This document shows, piece after piece, positions 1 through 7,517 of a stretch of DNA of 64,000 bases. Each line of letters opens with the position of its first letter. Positions within the stretch are counted from its first letter, which is position 1. The translations under genes were made by a program, and so were the position numbers. Below the pieces are notes generated by a model, which did no database searches, was not told where the DNA came from, and saw nothing but the letters and a program-made list of their open reading frames with translations. Source of the stretch: Achromobacter mucicolens (lineage in GTDB: Bacteria; Pseudomonadota; Gammaproteobacteria; Burkholderiales; Burkholderiaceae_B); contig NZ_CADIJP010000010.1 in assembly GCF_902859725.1 (NCBI RefSeq), positions 1 to 64,000 on the forward strand, read 5' to 3'.

Positions 1-432
1 GGTCATACGTCGCTACTCAAAGGAAGTGAGGTATGTTCTTAAACTTGACGTCTAAGGTACTTCACTTCTAGTGAGCACTTGATTTCTTGTGCTTGCGATA
101 AGGCCGAAACCCAATCGCTGCACCCGCATCAAGCGCCCACACTTATCGGTTGTTTAGTTGTTAAAGAGCGGTACTGCTAAATTCTGTACTACTGGTTTCT
201 GCCTTTAACTTCGGCGAACTTCGCTTTTGCGTCGTCGCTTTCGTTGCAGCAGAGAAACGAGATTATGAAGAAGTTTTTATCGCTTGTCAAGTCAGCTTCG
301 CTTTCTGCTTTACGCAGTTGCGTCACTTACTTGCGGCGACCTCTTCAGGTCTCGCCAGGACTTTCGCCCTGCCCTAGCACCTATCGAAACTTCAGGGTAA
401 ACCCTAATTTTTCAGTAACTGCCAAGCCCAAG
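1..432 (-). other. rRNA operon leader (5' of a 16S rRNA gene outside the window)
   Basis: This stretch has no credible gene and is much more AT-rich than its neighbours. Read on the minus strand it runs from a promoter through a boxA antitermination element and heads toward position 1. That is the architecture of a proteobacterial rrn leader. The conserved first bases of mature 16S rRNA are not in the window, so the rRNA gene must start to the left of position 1. The leader would be the transcribed spacer that folds for RNase III processing and loads the antitermination complex. The identification rests on boxA plus the tandem promoters; the rRNA itself is not seen. Confidence 0.75.
159..170 (-). 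promoter_or_regulatory. boxA antitermination element of the rrn leader
   Basis: On the minus strand the bases read CGCTCTTTAACA, which matches the rRNA boxA consensus TGCTCTTTAACA at all but the first position. boxA RNA is bound by NusB and NusE and makes RNA polymerase resistant to Rho while it transcribes the untranslated rRNA operon. Its place between the promoters (433-462) and the window edge is as expected. Confidence 0.8.
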
Positions 433-462
433 ACTATAGCACAATTTTTGCAGATCTTGCAA
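433..462 (-). promoter_or_regulatory. rrn promoter P2 (proximal)
   Basis: On the minus strand a -35 of TTGCAA (457-462) is followed after 18 bases by a -10 of TATAGT (433-438). The -10 and its flanks closely repeat those of the upstream promoter at 615-642, as expected for tandem rrn promoters. Inference from consensus and context. Confidence 0.6.
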
Positions 463-614
463 CTGGCTTCTGCCTGATTTGCGTCGATCTTTGCAATAAC
501 CGCTTGGCGCTCATTACTGATTGCCGCTGCGGCAGGTGAAATTGGGTTGCCCCGCCACCTGTTGCACTTGCTTGGCTTCGCGTCTCAAAACTGTCTGAGC
601 TGCGAAGGAGCGAG

Positions 615-642
615 ACTATAGCACAGAATTTTGGGCTGTCAT
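615..642 (-). promoter_or_regulatory. rrn promoter P1 (distal)
   Basis: On the minus strand ATGACA (637-642) and TATAGT (615-620) are separated by 16 bases and preceded by AT-rich sequence that could act as an UP element. The stretch around the -10 (about 613-633) is nearly identical to the one at 431-451. It drives transcription toward the 16S gene left of the window and is divergent from rng. Confidence 0.55.
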
Positions 643-761
643 GCCAGTGTCTCAAATTTGTTGATGGAAAGGCAGTCAGGCTGGCGCCGACGCCCTGCTC
701 CGTCGAAGGAGGCACGGGCCGTGACTGGCCGCGCCTATATATAGATAGCGGCAGCCCCTGC

Positions 762-789
762 TTGTGGGACTAGTATGTACGTTTACTAT
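762..789 (+). promoter_or_regulatory. Possible rng promoter
   Basis: TTGTGG (762-767) and TACTAT (784-789) are separated by 16 bases, 38 bases before the rng start codon. Only a moderate consensus match. It is listed because it lies in the short divergent region between the rrn promoters and rng. Confidence 0.3.
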
Positions 790-827
790 TCGCCTGTACG
801 CCGCATCTGATTGGAGACAGATACCTC

Positions 828-2309
828 ATGCCCCCTGCGATCGCCCTGAGCGAAGACATCCTGATCAACGTCACCCCGTTTGAAACCCGCGTTGCGCTGG
901 TGGAACAGGGGTCGGTTCAGGAATTGCACGTCGAACGTAGCATCCAACGGGGCCACGTCGGCAATATCTATCTGGGTCGGGTCGTGCGGGTGCTGCCCGG
1001 CATGCAGAGTGCGTTCATCGACATTGGGCTGGAGCGGGCGGCGTTCATTCATATTGCGGACCTGCGCGAGAATCGCACTGAGCGAAGCCAGGGTTTGACG
1101 CCGACGCCAATCGAAAAGCTGATATTTGAGGGACAGACCCTCATGGTGCAGGTCGTGAAGGATCCGCTCGGCACCAAAGGCGCGCGGCTGTCGACGCAGA
1201 TCAGCATGGCCGGACGGATGCTGGTGTATCTGCCGCACGATCCGCACATCGGCATTTCGCAGAAGATCGATTCCGAGTCCGAACGCATCCAGTTGCGCGA
1301 ACGTCTGCAAGCGCTGATGCCCTCGGACGAGAAAGGCGGGTTCATCGTGCGCACGCAGGCCGAGGGCGCCAACGACGCGGAACTGACTGCCGACGTGGAA
1401 TATTTGCGCAAGCTGTGGACGAGTGTCCAGGCGGCGGCTCGGACCCAGCCCGCCCCCGCGTTGTTGCACCAGGACCTGACGCTTGCCCAGCGCGTATTGC
1501 GCGACATGGTCGGCCCCGAAACCGGATCGATCCTGGTGGATTCGCGCACGACGACTGCCGCGATGCTGGAATGGGCGCGTGTGTACACGCCGTCGGTGGT
1601 TGACCGCATCAAGCATTACAGCGGCGAGCGCCCCCTGTTCGACACCGCCAACGTGGATGACGAGATTGCGCGCGCGCTGTCGCGCCGGGTGGACCTGAAG
1701 TCGGGCGGCTATCTGATCATTGACCAGACGGAGGCGTTGACCACGGTGGACGTCAACACCGGCGGGTTTGTGGGGGGCCGCAATTTCGACGACACGATTT
1801 TCAAGACGAACCTTGAGGCGGCACAGGCAATTGCGCGGCAGCTGCGCCTGCGCAACCTGGGGGGAATCGTGATCCTGGACTTCATCGACATGGAGGAACA
1901 GGAACATCGCGACACCGTGCTCGCGGAGCTGAAGAAGGCGTTGTCGCGCGATCGGACCCGCATGACCGTCAATGGATTCACGCAGTTGGGGCTGGTGGAA
2001 ATGACGCGCAAGCGCACCCGCGATTCTTTGGCGCACCAGCTTTGCGAGCCCTGCCCCATGTGCGAGTCGCGCGGCAATGTGCGTACACCGCGCACGGTCT
2101 GTTATGAAATCCTGCGCGAGATTCTGCGCGAGGCCCGGCAGTTCAATCCCAAGGAGTTTCGCATCCTTGCCTCGCAGGAAGTGGTGGACCTTTTTCTGGA
2201 AGAGGAAAGCCAGCATTTGGCGATGCTGGGCGACTTTGTGGGCAAGCGCGTGTCGCTGGAAGTGGAAGCGGCGTATTCGCAGGAGAAGTACGACATCATC
2301 CTCGTTTGA
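828..2309 (+). CDS. rng: Ribonuclease G
   Basis: Endoribonuclease of the RNase E/G family (493 aa, normal for RNase G). It matures the 5' end of 16S rRNA and takes part in mRNA decay in the cytoplasm. An S1-like RNA-binding region follows the N-terminus (about residues 38-120, GNIYLGRVVRVLPGMQSAF). The catalytic metal-binding aspartates fall at about D308 (TVDVNTGG) and D351 (ILDFIDME). The zinc-link cysteines are C409 and C412 (CPMC). The long acidic scaffold tail of RNase E is absent, which separates it from RNase E. The ATG is preceded by GGAGA (813-817). It is divergent from an rRNA operon, a fitting neighbour for an rRNA-processing enzyme, and is followed by a strong terminator. Confidence 0.96.
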   Translation: MPPAIALSEDILINVTPFETRVALVEQGSVQELHVERSIQRGHVGNIYLGRVVRVLPGMQSAFIDIGLERAAFIHIADLRENRTERSQGLTPTPIEKLIFEGQTLMVQVVKDPLGTKGARLSTQISMAGRMLVYLPHDPHIGISQKIDSESERIQLRERLQALMPSDEKGGFIVRTQAEGANDAELTADVEYLRKLWTSVQAAARTQPAPALLHQDLTLAQRVLRDMVGPETGSILVDSRTTTAAMLEWARVYTPSVVDRIKHYSGERPLFDTANVDDEIARALSRRVDLKSGGYLIIDQTEALTTVDVNTGGFVGGRNFDDTIFKTNLEAAQAIARQLRLRNLGGIVILDFIDMEEQEHRDTVLAELKKALSRDRTRMTVNGFTQLGLVEMTRKRTRDSLAHQLCEPCPMCESRGNVRTPRTVCYEILREILREARQFNPKEFRILASQEVVDLFLEEESQHLAMLGDFVGKRVSLEVEAAYSQEKYDIILV

Positions 2310-2348
2310 CGGCATAAGAAGAATGCCTAGTCATCGGACCGACGGAAG

Positions 2349-2376
2349 AGCCGCGCCTGCAAGCGCGGCTTTTTTC
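2349..2376 (+). terminator. Rho-independent terminator after rng
   Basis: An 8-bp perfect GC-rich stem (2349-2356 with 2363-2370), a 6-base loop and a run of T follow the rng stop codon by about 40 bases. Confidence 0.85.
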
Positions 2377-2703
2377 ATTTGGGCGCGACAGGATGGGGGC
2401 CATCGGGCGGCCGAAATGGCGATATGTCTGCGCGGCCGTCGATGCCTTCGTTGGTGCTGTGAACCGCGCTGGCGGCCGCTCTTCGCCAGGTCCGCATTCT
2501 GCGCGCGTGCGAGGACGAGGAGCCATACCCGAATCGCGGACAGGCTTCAACTCGATATGTGTGGATTTTGTGACTTAACAATTCGTTTGAAATGATTTCT
2601 GAAACGGATGGCGACAAGTAAGGGTTATCGATAAGCTGCGGGCGCTTTGCCGGGTCGGTTACCGCCTCGGCGCTTTTCCCTTAGTCATTCGGAGGTCATT
2701 GCA
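2377..2703 (+). other. Intergenic region upstream of the DUF3053 lipoprotein gene
   Basis: About 330 bases with no convincing gene on either strand; short open frames here lack ribosome binding sites and family resemblance. A possible sigma-70 promoter for the next gene is TTGTGA (2568-2573), a 17-base spacer and AATGAT (2591-2596). The 3' end carries the ribosome binding site CGGAGG (about 2690-2695). Confidence 0.45.
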
Positions 2704-3405
2704 ATGAAGTCCCTATTCCGTCCGTTCCTGGTACTGGTCGCGGCCCTGCCGCTGATGCTGGCAGCCTGCGGCGACAAGGAGCCCGAGCAGCGCGCGGCGT
2801 TCACGCAGTTCCTGCAGACGCGCATCGTGGACAAGCCGGGCGTGCGTGTGCCGAAGCTGACAGAGGAAGAAAAGAAGTCCTTCGGCGACTACGCAGCCCA
2901 CTACGCCATCATCACCGACTTCAATGCCGGCATGGATGCGTCGGTCAAGCCGCTGTCGGGGATCCTGCAGAAGGGTCAGGTGCGCTCGGTGAACGATATC
3001 GTCACGCGCCGCGAGGACTTGAAGTCCGTGCGTGCTGGCCTGAACGACATGAACGCGGCGCTGAAGGAGCACCGCGCCAAGGCCGACGCGGCTCACGCTC
3101 AGCTCAAGCAGCCTGAGGACCTGAAGGCCGTGTACGACAAGGCCTACGAGAAGACCATCACCCTGCCGGCCGACACCTTTGGCGACGTGCTGCCGCAGAT
3201 CAACGCCACCTACGACGTCACCCTGAAGATCGCCGACTACGTGGAAGCGAACAAGTCGAAGATTGAGATCTCGGGCAACAGCGTGACGGTGACCGATCCG
3301 GCCGTGCAAGCCGAGCTGAACAAGCTGCTGCAAGAGATGAACGCGCAGGCCAAGAATGTGCAGCAGGCGCAGACACGCCTGCAGGCCGTGATCATGGGCC
3401 GCTAA
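2704..3405 (+). CDS. DUF3053 family lipoprotein (YiaF-like)
   Basis: Predicted lipoprotein of 233 aa with no assigned biochemical role. The N-terminus is a typical signal (MKSLFRPFLV...) ending in the lipobox LAAC, so the protein should be lipidated at about Cys20 and anchored in an envelope membrane. The body resembles E. coli YiaF: the shared stretch DKEPEQRAAFTQFLQ follows the lipobox, and there is a long charged helical region with an AHAQLKQPEDLK segment. An ATG 19 codons earlier is open, but the start chosen here has a GGAGG ribosome binding site and directly precedes the signal peptide. The gene stands alone, with a terminator behind it. Confidence 0.88.
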   Translation: MKSLFRPFLVLVAALPLMLAACGDKEPEQRAAFTQFLQTRIVDKPGVRVPKLTEEEKKSFGDYAAHYAIITDFNAGMDASVKPLSGILQKGQVRSVNDIVTRREDLKSVRAGLNDMNAALKEHRAKADAAHAQLKQPEDLKAVYDKAYEKTITLPADTFGDVLPQINATYDVTLKIADYVEANKSKIEISGNSVTVTDPAVQAELNKLLQEMNAQAKNVQQAQTRLQAVIMGR

Positions 3406-3436
3406 GCACCGCTCAAGCACGTTGCGCCACGCATCG

Positions 3437-3472
3437 CCCCGCCGTCACCGAAAGGTGCGGCGGGGTTTTTCT
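3437..3472 (+). terminator. Terminator after the DUF3053 gene
   Basis: CCCCGCCG (3437-3444) pairs with CGGCGGGG (3458-3465). Inside it CACC pairs with GGTG around a GAAA tetraloop, with one bulged T, and a run of five T follows. Confidence 0.85.
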
Positions 3473-3486
3473 TGCCATGTCGTTCA

Positions 3487-4959
3487 TCAGGCCGGCGCCG
3501 ACGCGACGCGATTGCGGCCCGCGGCCTTGGCCTGGTACACGGCCGCATCGGCAGCCTCCACAAGGGCGGACGAGACGTTGTCGCCTAGCGGCACGACCGT
3601 GGCCACGCCGACGCTGACGGTGACGATACCGCCTTCGTTGTCTTCGTGCGGAATGGCCAGGTCCTCGACCGCGCGCCGGACACTTTCGGCGATGACCAGG
3701 GCCTTTTCGCGGCGCGTGTCGGGCAGCAGCACCACGAACTCTTCGCCGCCGTAGCGGGCTGCCAGATCGCGAGGCCGGCGAGCCTTGTTCTGAAGCGCAA
3801 GCGCCACCATCTTGAGCAGCGCGTCGCCTTCCTGGTGGCCATAGCGATCGTTGTAAAGCTTGAAGCGGTCGGCATCCAGGAATAGCAGCGAGAGCGGCGC
3901 GCGATCGCGACGCGCCGCCGCCCATTCCCGGTCCAGCACCTCGTCGAAGGTGCGCCGGTTGGCGATGCCGGTGAGTCCATCCGTCTGGGCCTGACGCGCC
4001 AATTGCGCCTCGAACGCCTGCCGCCAGCGCATCTCGCGTCGAAAGAGGACGATCTGCGCCATCACCGATGCAAAGAGCGCCAAGGTCACGGGCACGACCA
4101 GGGCGGCGCGGCGCACCCAGGGTTCGAGCAGATCGTCGACGGCCAACGCCACGTCGATCACCAGCGGCGTGCGCTCGATGGCGTCGAACGCATAGAGACG
4201 ATTGACGCCATCGGGCGACAGCACGCCGACAAATGCGCCCTCGCGGCCAATCAGGTATTGCTGGAAGTCGAGCGGCATGTCGATGTCGCTGTCGAAGTCG
4301 GCGCGTGCATAAGGATTGCGCAATAGGACGACGCCGTCGTTGCGAAAGACCGTGATCGCGTCGTGCGGACCGATGGACACCTCGGCAAAGCGATCGCGAA
4401 AGTACGCCATGCGCAGGGAGCCGGCAACGACGCCGGCGAAACTGCCGTCGGCGTTGGAGATCCGCCGGCTGATCGCAATGCTTTCATCGCCGCTTCGCAG
4501 GCGGCTGTGGTACGGCCGGCTGACGTAGAGACCGACGTCGTCCGTGGCCTGGTGCACCTTGAAGTAGTCGCGGTCCGCGAAATTGACGTCAGGCGGGGTG
4601 GCGGCATGCGAGTCGTACCGAATGTTGCCTTGGGCGTCGAGCACGACGATGGCGCCGAGATACGCCGCGGTGGCGGCACGGTCAAAGAGGAAGCGATGCC
4701 GGGATTCCGGTTCGAGGTCGGCGATGCCTGGCTCTTGCAGGCGCTCGACCACGCCCTGCAGTGACAGGTCGTAGACATGCAACGTGCGGCCGATGTCCGC
4801 CGAGAGTACGCTGGCCAGATTGCGGGCCGATACGTAGGCCGCATCCCACGTCACGCGGCGGTCCATCCACAACAGAGCGACTGCTGCCGTACAGATACCG
4901 ATGGCGACGATGCCGGCCAGCGCGTACAGCGTAAGGTGCACGATCCCGCGTGATTTCAA
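3487..4959 (-). CDS. Membrane diguanylate cyclase with periplasmic Cache sensor
   Basis: Makes cyclic di-GMP from two GTP in response to an extracytoplasmic signal (490 aa). Order: N-terminal membrane helix (about 8-30), a double-Cache-like periplasmic domain (about 40-275, with NIRYDSHAATPPDVNFADRDYF typical of the family), a second membrane helix (about 283-305) and a C-terminal GGDEF domain. The active-site motif is GGEEF (about 402-406). The allosteric inhibitory site RxxD (RPRD) lies exactly five residues before it, so the enzyme should be active and product-inhibited. There is no EAL domain. It is convergent with the DUF3053 gene. The Cache ligand cannot be read from sequence. Confidence 0.92.
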   Translation of the reverse strand: MKSRGIVHLTLYALAGIVAIGICTAAVALLWMDRRVTWDAAYVSARNLASVLSADIGRTLHVYDLSLQGVVERLQEPGIADLEPESRHRFLFDRAATAAYLGAIVVLDAQGNIRYDSHAATPPDVNFADRDYFKVHQATDDVGLYVSRPYHSRLRSGDESIAISRRISNADGSFAGVVAGSLRMAYFRDRFAEVSIGPHDAITVFRNDGVVLLRNPYARADFDSDIDMPLDFQQYLIGREGAFVGVLSPDGVNRLYAFDAIERTPLVIDVALAVDDLLEPWVRRAALVVPVTLALFASVMAQIVLFRREMRWRQAFEAQLARQAQTDGLTGIANRRTFDEVLDREWAAARRDRAPLSLLFLDADRFKLYNDRYGHQEGDALLKMVALALQNKARRPRDLAARYGGEEFVVLLPDTRREKALVIAESVRRAVEDLAIPHEDNEGGIVTVSVGVATVVPLGDNVSSALVEAADAAVYQAKAAGRNRVASAPA

Positions 4960-5109
4960 TACGGCGCTCCTTCGCGGTGGCGGTCGGGGTGGCGTAGTTC
5001 AGCTGCAAGCTGTGCATGATGATGCCGATGTCCGATGCCAGGCGCAAGGCATCGCCGCCCTGGACGCCAAAGTCAGGGGCGGCGATCAGCGCAAGTGACG
5101 GGAATTGAA

Positions 5110-5129
5110 GCCCGGGAAGACGCCCGGGC
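5110..5129 (-). terminator. GC hairpin downstream of the small hypothetical gene
   Basis: A perfect 7-bp inverted repeat GCCCGGG/CCCGGGC with a 6-base loop. On the minus strand it lies after the stop of the 76-aa gene and before the cyclase start. The following sequence has few T, so it may be a weak terminator or only a stem. Confidence 0.35.
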
Positions 5130-5177
5130 ATGCGCAGAAAGACAGGAGCCGGGCGCAGCGCGCCCGAGGCGGGGCCT

Positions 5178-5408
5178 TCAGGACAGCGCGGCGGCGGCGA
5201 TGCGGAACGGGAAGGCCTTGGCCCCGCGCGCCTTGTCGGTTTCGCGGTGGGCGTTGATGGCCCAGGCGGGCCCTGCCCCACCGGCCTGCGCCATCAATTG
5301 GCGGGTGAGCACGCCAGAGAATCCGCAACGAAGCGTCATGGCCTGACGCCGGGCAAGCTCGATTCCGATGGCGTGCGACGTAGTCGAATTACGGTCCGTT
5401 TGCAGCAT
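5178..5408 (-). CDS. Small hypothetical protein (76 aa)
   Basis: Not recognised. A 76-aa basic protein (MLQTDRNSTTSHAIGIELAR...) without a signal peptide or clear membrane helix. It is supported by an AGGGGG ribosome binding site seven bases before the ATG, by G/C-rich third codon positions that match neighbouring genes, and by its place between two same-strand genes. It ends 218 bases before the diguanylate cyclase, so it could precede it in one transcript, although a GC hairpin lies between them. It could be a spurious frame; conservation in relatives would decide. Confidence 0.45.
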   Translation of the reverse strand: MLQTDRNSTTSHAIGIELARRQAMTLRCGFSGVLTRQLMAQAGGAGPAWAINAHRETDKARGAKAFPFRIAAAALS

Positions 5409-5542
5409 GGCAGCCCCCTGGCAAAAGCGCTTCCTGAGTGAAGCGTCATTGCGGACTAATCTACCCTAGCTGCTTGATTTTGCGCATGAAATGATGCGTA
5501 AAGTAATGCAAAGATCCGGAAATGCACGCCGAAAAATAGCCG

Positions 5543-7348
5543 TCAGGCGGATGGACTGGGCGCAGCGTCGCCGGTTTCGCGGTCCGGCCGGTCATTGATG
5601 CCATCCGGTTGGCCCGTCATATTGCCGTAAAGCAGCGAGCGGCCGGCGAACAGCCCGCCCGCCACCTCGAGCTCAAAGCGTTCGGTGTCGCGTTGCCGTA
5701 CGTCCTGAATGACCTCCTCGGCCTCGTCGGGCGGCACGCCGATGGCGCGCAACGCAGCTTCGCCGAAGACCAGCGCCGATTCCAGGGTTTCGCGGACCTG
5801 GAAATCCACCCCTTCGCGGGCCAGCGCCAGCGAATGGATGCGGTCATAGGCCCGCACCACCACGCGCACCAGCGGGAATTCGGACTTGATGAGATGCACC
5901 ATGTGGGTGGCGGCGCGTGGGTCGTCGATGCACACCAGGATGGCGCAGGCGTTTTCGGCGCCCGCCGAACGCAGCATGTCGGCGCGCGTACCGTCCCCGT
6001 AATACACCTTCACGCCCCACTTTGCCGCGGCGCGGATCGCGTCGGTGTCGATGTCCAGGATCGAGACCTTGACCCCGCGGGCCAGCATCGCCTGCGTCAC
6101 GATCTGACCGAAACGGCCAAATCCCACAATCAGCGCGCAGCCGTCCAGGTCGCGGGCCACGTCCACGCCATCCATGGACGGCTTGGGTTTGGGCAGGAGC
6201 CAGCGCAAGGCCAGGACGCACAGCGGGGTGAGCGCCATGGAAATGATGACGACCGCGGTCAGCACCGCGCCCGTATGCGCGTCGAAGATGCCCTTGTCAG
6301 CGGCTGCGCTGTACAGCACGAAGGCAAACTCGCCACCTTGCGCCAGCAACGCGCAACGGGTGATCGCTTCGGCATGGGTGGCGCGCAGCAGGCGCGCCAC
6401 GATATAGACGCCCACGGATTTGACCGCCATGAACGCGACGACACCCGCCAGGATGAGCGGCCATTCACGCGCCACCGCCAGGAGATCCAGCGACATGCCC
6501 ACGCCCAGGAAGAACAGGCCGAGCAGGATGCCTCGAAACGGCTCGATATCGGCTTCGAGCTGATGGCGGAATGTGGACTCGGACAGCAGCACGCCGGCCA
6601 GGAATGCGCCCATGGCCATGGACAGGCCGCCCAGTTCCATCAGCAACGCGGCGCCCAGCACGACGAGCAATGCGGCCGCGGTCATCACTTCGCGGGCATG
6701 CGCCGCGGCCAGAAGACGGAACAGCGGGTTTAGCAGCCACCGGCCCGCGGCCAGCAGCGCCAGAATGCAGCCGAGCGCAATGGCGGCCTGCCACCAGGGA
6801 TTGGCCTCGCTGCCGCTGCTGGCCGGAGCCAGCAAAGCGGCCAGCGCCAGCAGCGGGACGATCGCCAGATCTTCGAGAAGGAGAATGGAGACGATGCGTT
6901 GGCCCTGCGCGCTGGTGGTCTCGTCGCGCTCGGCCAGGATCTGCATCACGATGGCCGTGGACGAAAGCACGAAACCCATCGCCGCCATGAAGGCCGCAGC
7001 GCCTGACAGGCCGGCCAGCAATCCGACGCCGGTAAGCAGCGCACCGCAAACCAGCACCTGCGCGACGCCCAGCCCGAAGATTTCGCCGCGCAGCTTCCAG
7101 AGGCGCGACGGCTGCATCTCCAGCCCGATGATGAAAAGAAACATCACCACGCCCAGTTCGGCGACGTGCAGGATGGACTTGGGATCGGTGAAAAACCCGA
7201 TGCCGAACGGGCCAATCGCCAGGCCGGCCGCCAGATAGCCCAGGACCGAACCCAGCCCGAGACGCTTGAACAAGGGGACGGCAATCACCGCTGCGCCAAG
7301 CAGAACGACGACGTTGAGGACTTGATTGCCTTCGGAAGGCAGGGCCAT
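5543..7348 (-). CDS. KefB/KefC-type monovalent cation:proton antiporter (CPA2) with RCK domain
   Basis: Inner-membrane K+/H+ antiporter-like protein (601 aa; E. coli KefC is about 620). The first ~385 residues form about 12-13 membrane helices of the Na+/H+ exchanger fold (FLFIIGLEMQPSRLWKLR, LSSTAIVMQILAERDE). A cytoplasmic Rossmann RCK_N/TrkA-N domain follows, with the nucleotide motif GFGRFGQ at about residue 410, identical to the Kef motif. Kef proteins are held shut by glutathione and opened by glutathione adducts during electrophile stress. No KefF/KefG-type quinone oxidoreductase partner is next to it, so glutathione gating is inferred from family only. The ATG has an AGGAG ribosome binding site seven bases upstream. 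Confidence 0.92.
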   Translation of the reverse strand: MALPSEGNQVLNVVVLLGAAVIAVPLFKRLGLGSVLGYLAAGLAIGPFGIGFFTDPKSILHVAELGVVMFLFIIGLEMQPSRLWKLRGEIFGLGVAQVLVCGALLTGVGLLAGLSGAAAFMAAMGFVLSSTAIVMQILAERDETTSAQGQRIVSILLLEDLAIVPLLALAALLAPASSGSEANPWWQAAIALGCILALLAAGRWLLNPLFRLLAAAHAREVMTAAALLVVLGAALLMELGGLSMAMGAFLAGVLLSESTFRHQLEADIEPFRGILLGLFFLGVGMSLDLLAVAREWPLILAGVVAFMAVKSVGVYIVARLLRATHAEAITRCALLAQGGEFAFVLYSAAADKGIFDAHTGAVLTAVVIISMALTPLCVLALRWLLPKPKPSMDGVDVARDLDGCALIVGFGRFGQIVTQAMLARGVKVSILDIDTDAIRAAAKWGVKVYYGDGTRADMLRSAGAENACAILVCIDDPRAATHMVHLIKSEFPLVRVVVRAYDRIHSLALAREGVDFQVRETLESALVFGEAALRAIGVPPDEAEEVIQDVRQRDTERFELEVAGGLFAGRSLLYGNMTGQPDGINDRPDRETGDAAPSPSA

Positions 7349-7466
7349 GGAGCGCTCCTGGTTGCATGGCGGGCCGAAGCGCCTGGGACGCCGCCCAGCC
7401 CGCTATGCGCAGGCTGGGGCCATTTTCCGGCAAACCGCGGGATTGGCATACAGGAACTTCGGCAAT

Positions 7467-7490
7467 GAAAAGCCGCCCCGAGGGGCGGCT
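7467..7490 (-). terminator. Terminator after msbA
   Basis: On the minus strand an 8-bp stem (AGCCGCCC/GGGCGGCT, 7471-7478 with 7483-7490) with a 4-base loop is followed by TTTT. It separates msbA from the downstream antiporter gene. Confidence 0.8.
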
Positions 7491-7517
7491 GCTGGGGAAA
7501 GACGTGTACGGTTTGGC

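Noticed and set aside
244-477. A 77-codon open frame on plus in the rrn leader
   Set aside because: Opposite to rRNA transcription, AT-rich, and lacks coding character.
434-715. A 93-codon open frame on minus over the rrn promoters
   Set aside because: It covers both promoter elements, lies in AT-rich leader DNA and has no family resemblance.
786-2315. A 509-codon open frame on minus, opposite rng
   Set aside because: Rng on plus has full catalytic motifs; the minus frame has shadow composition only.
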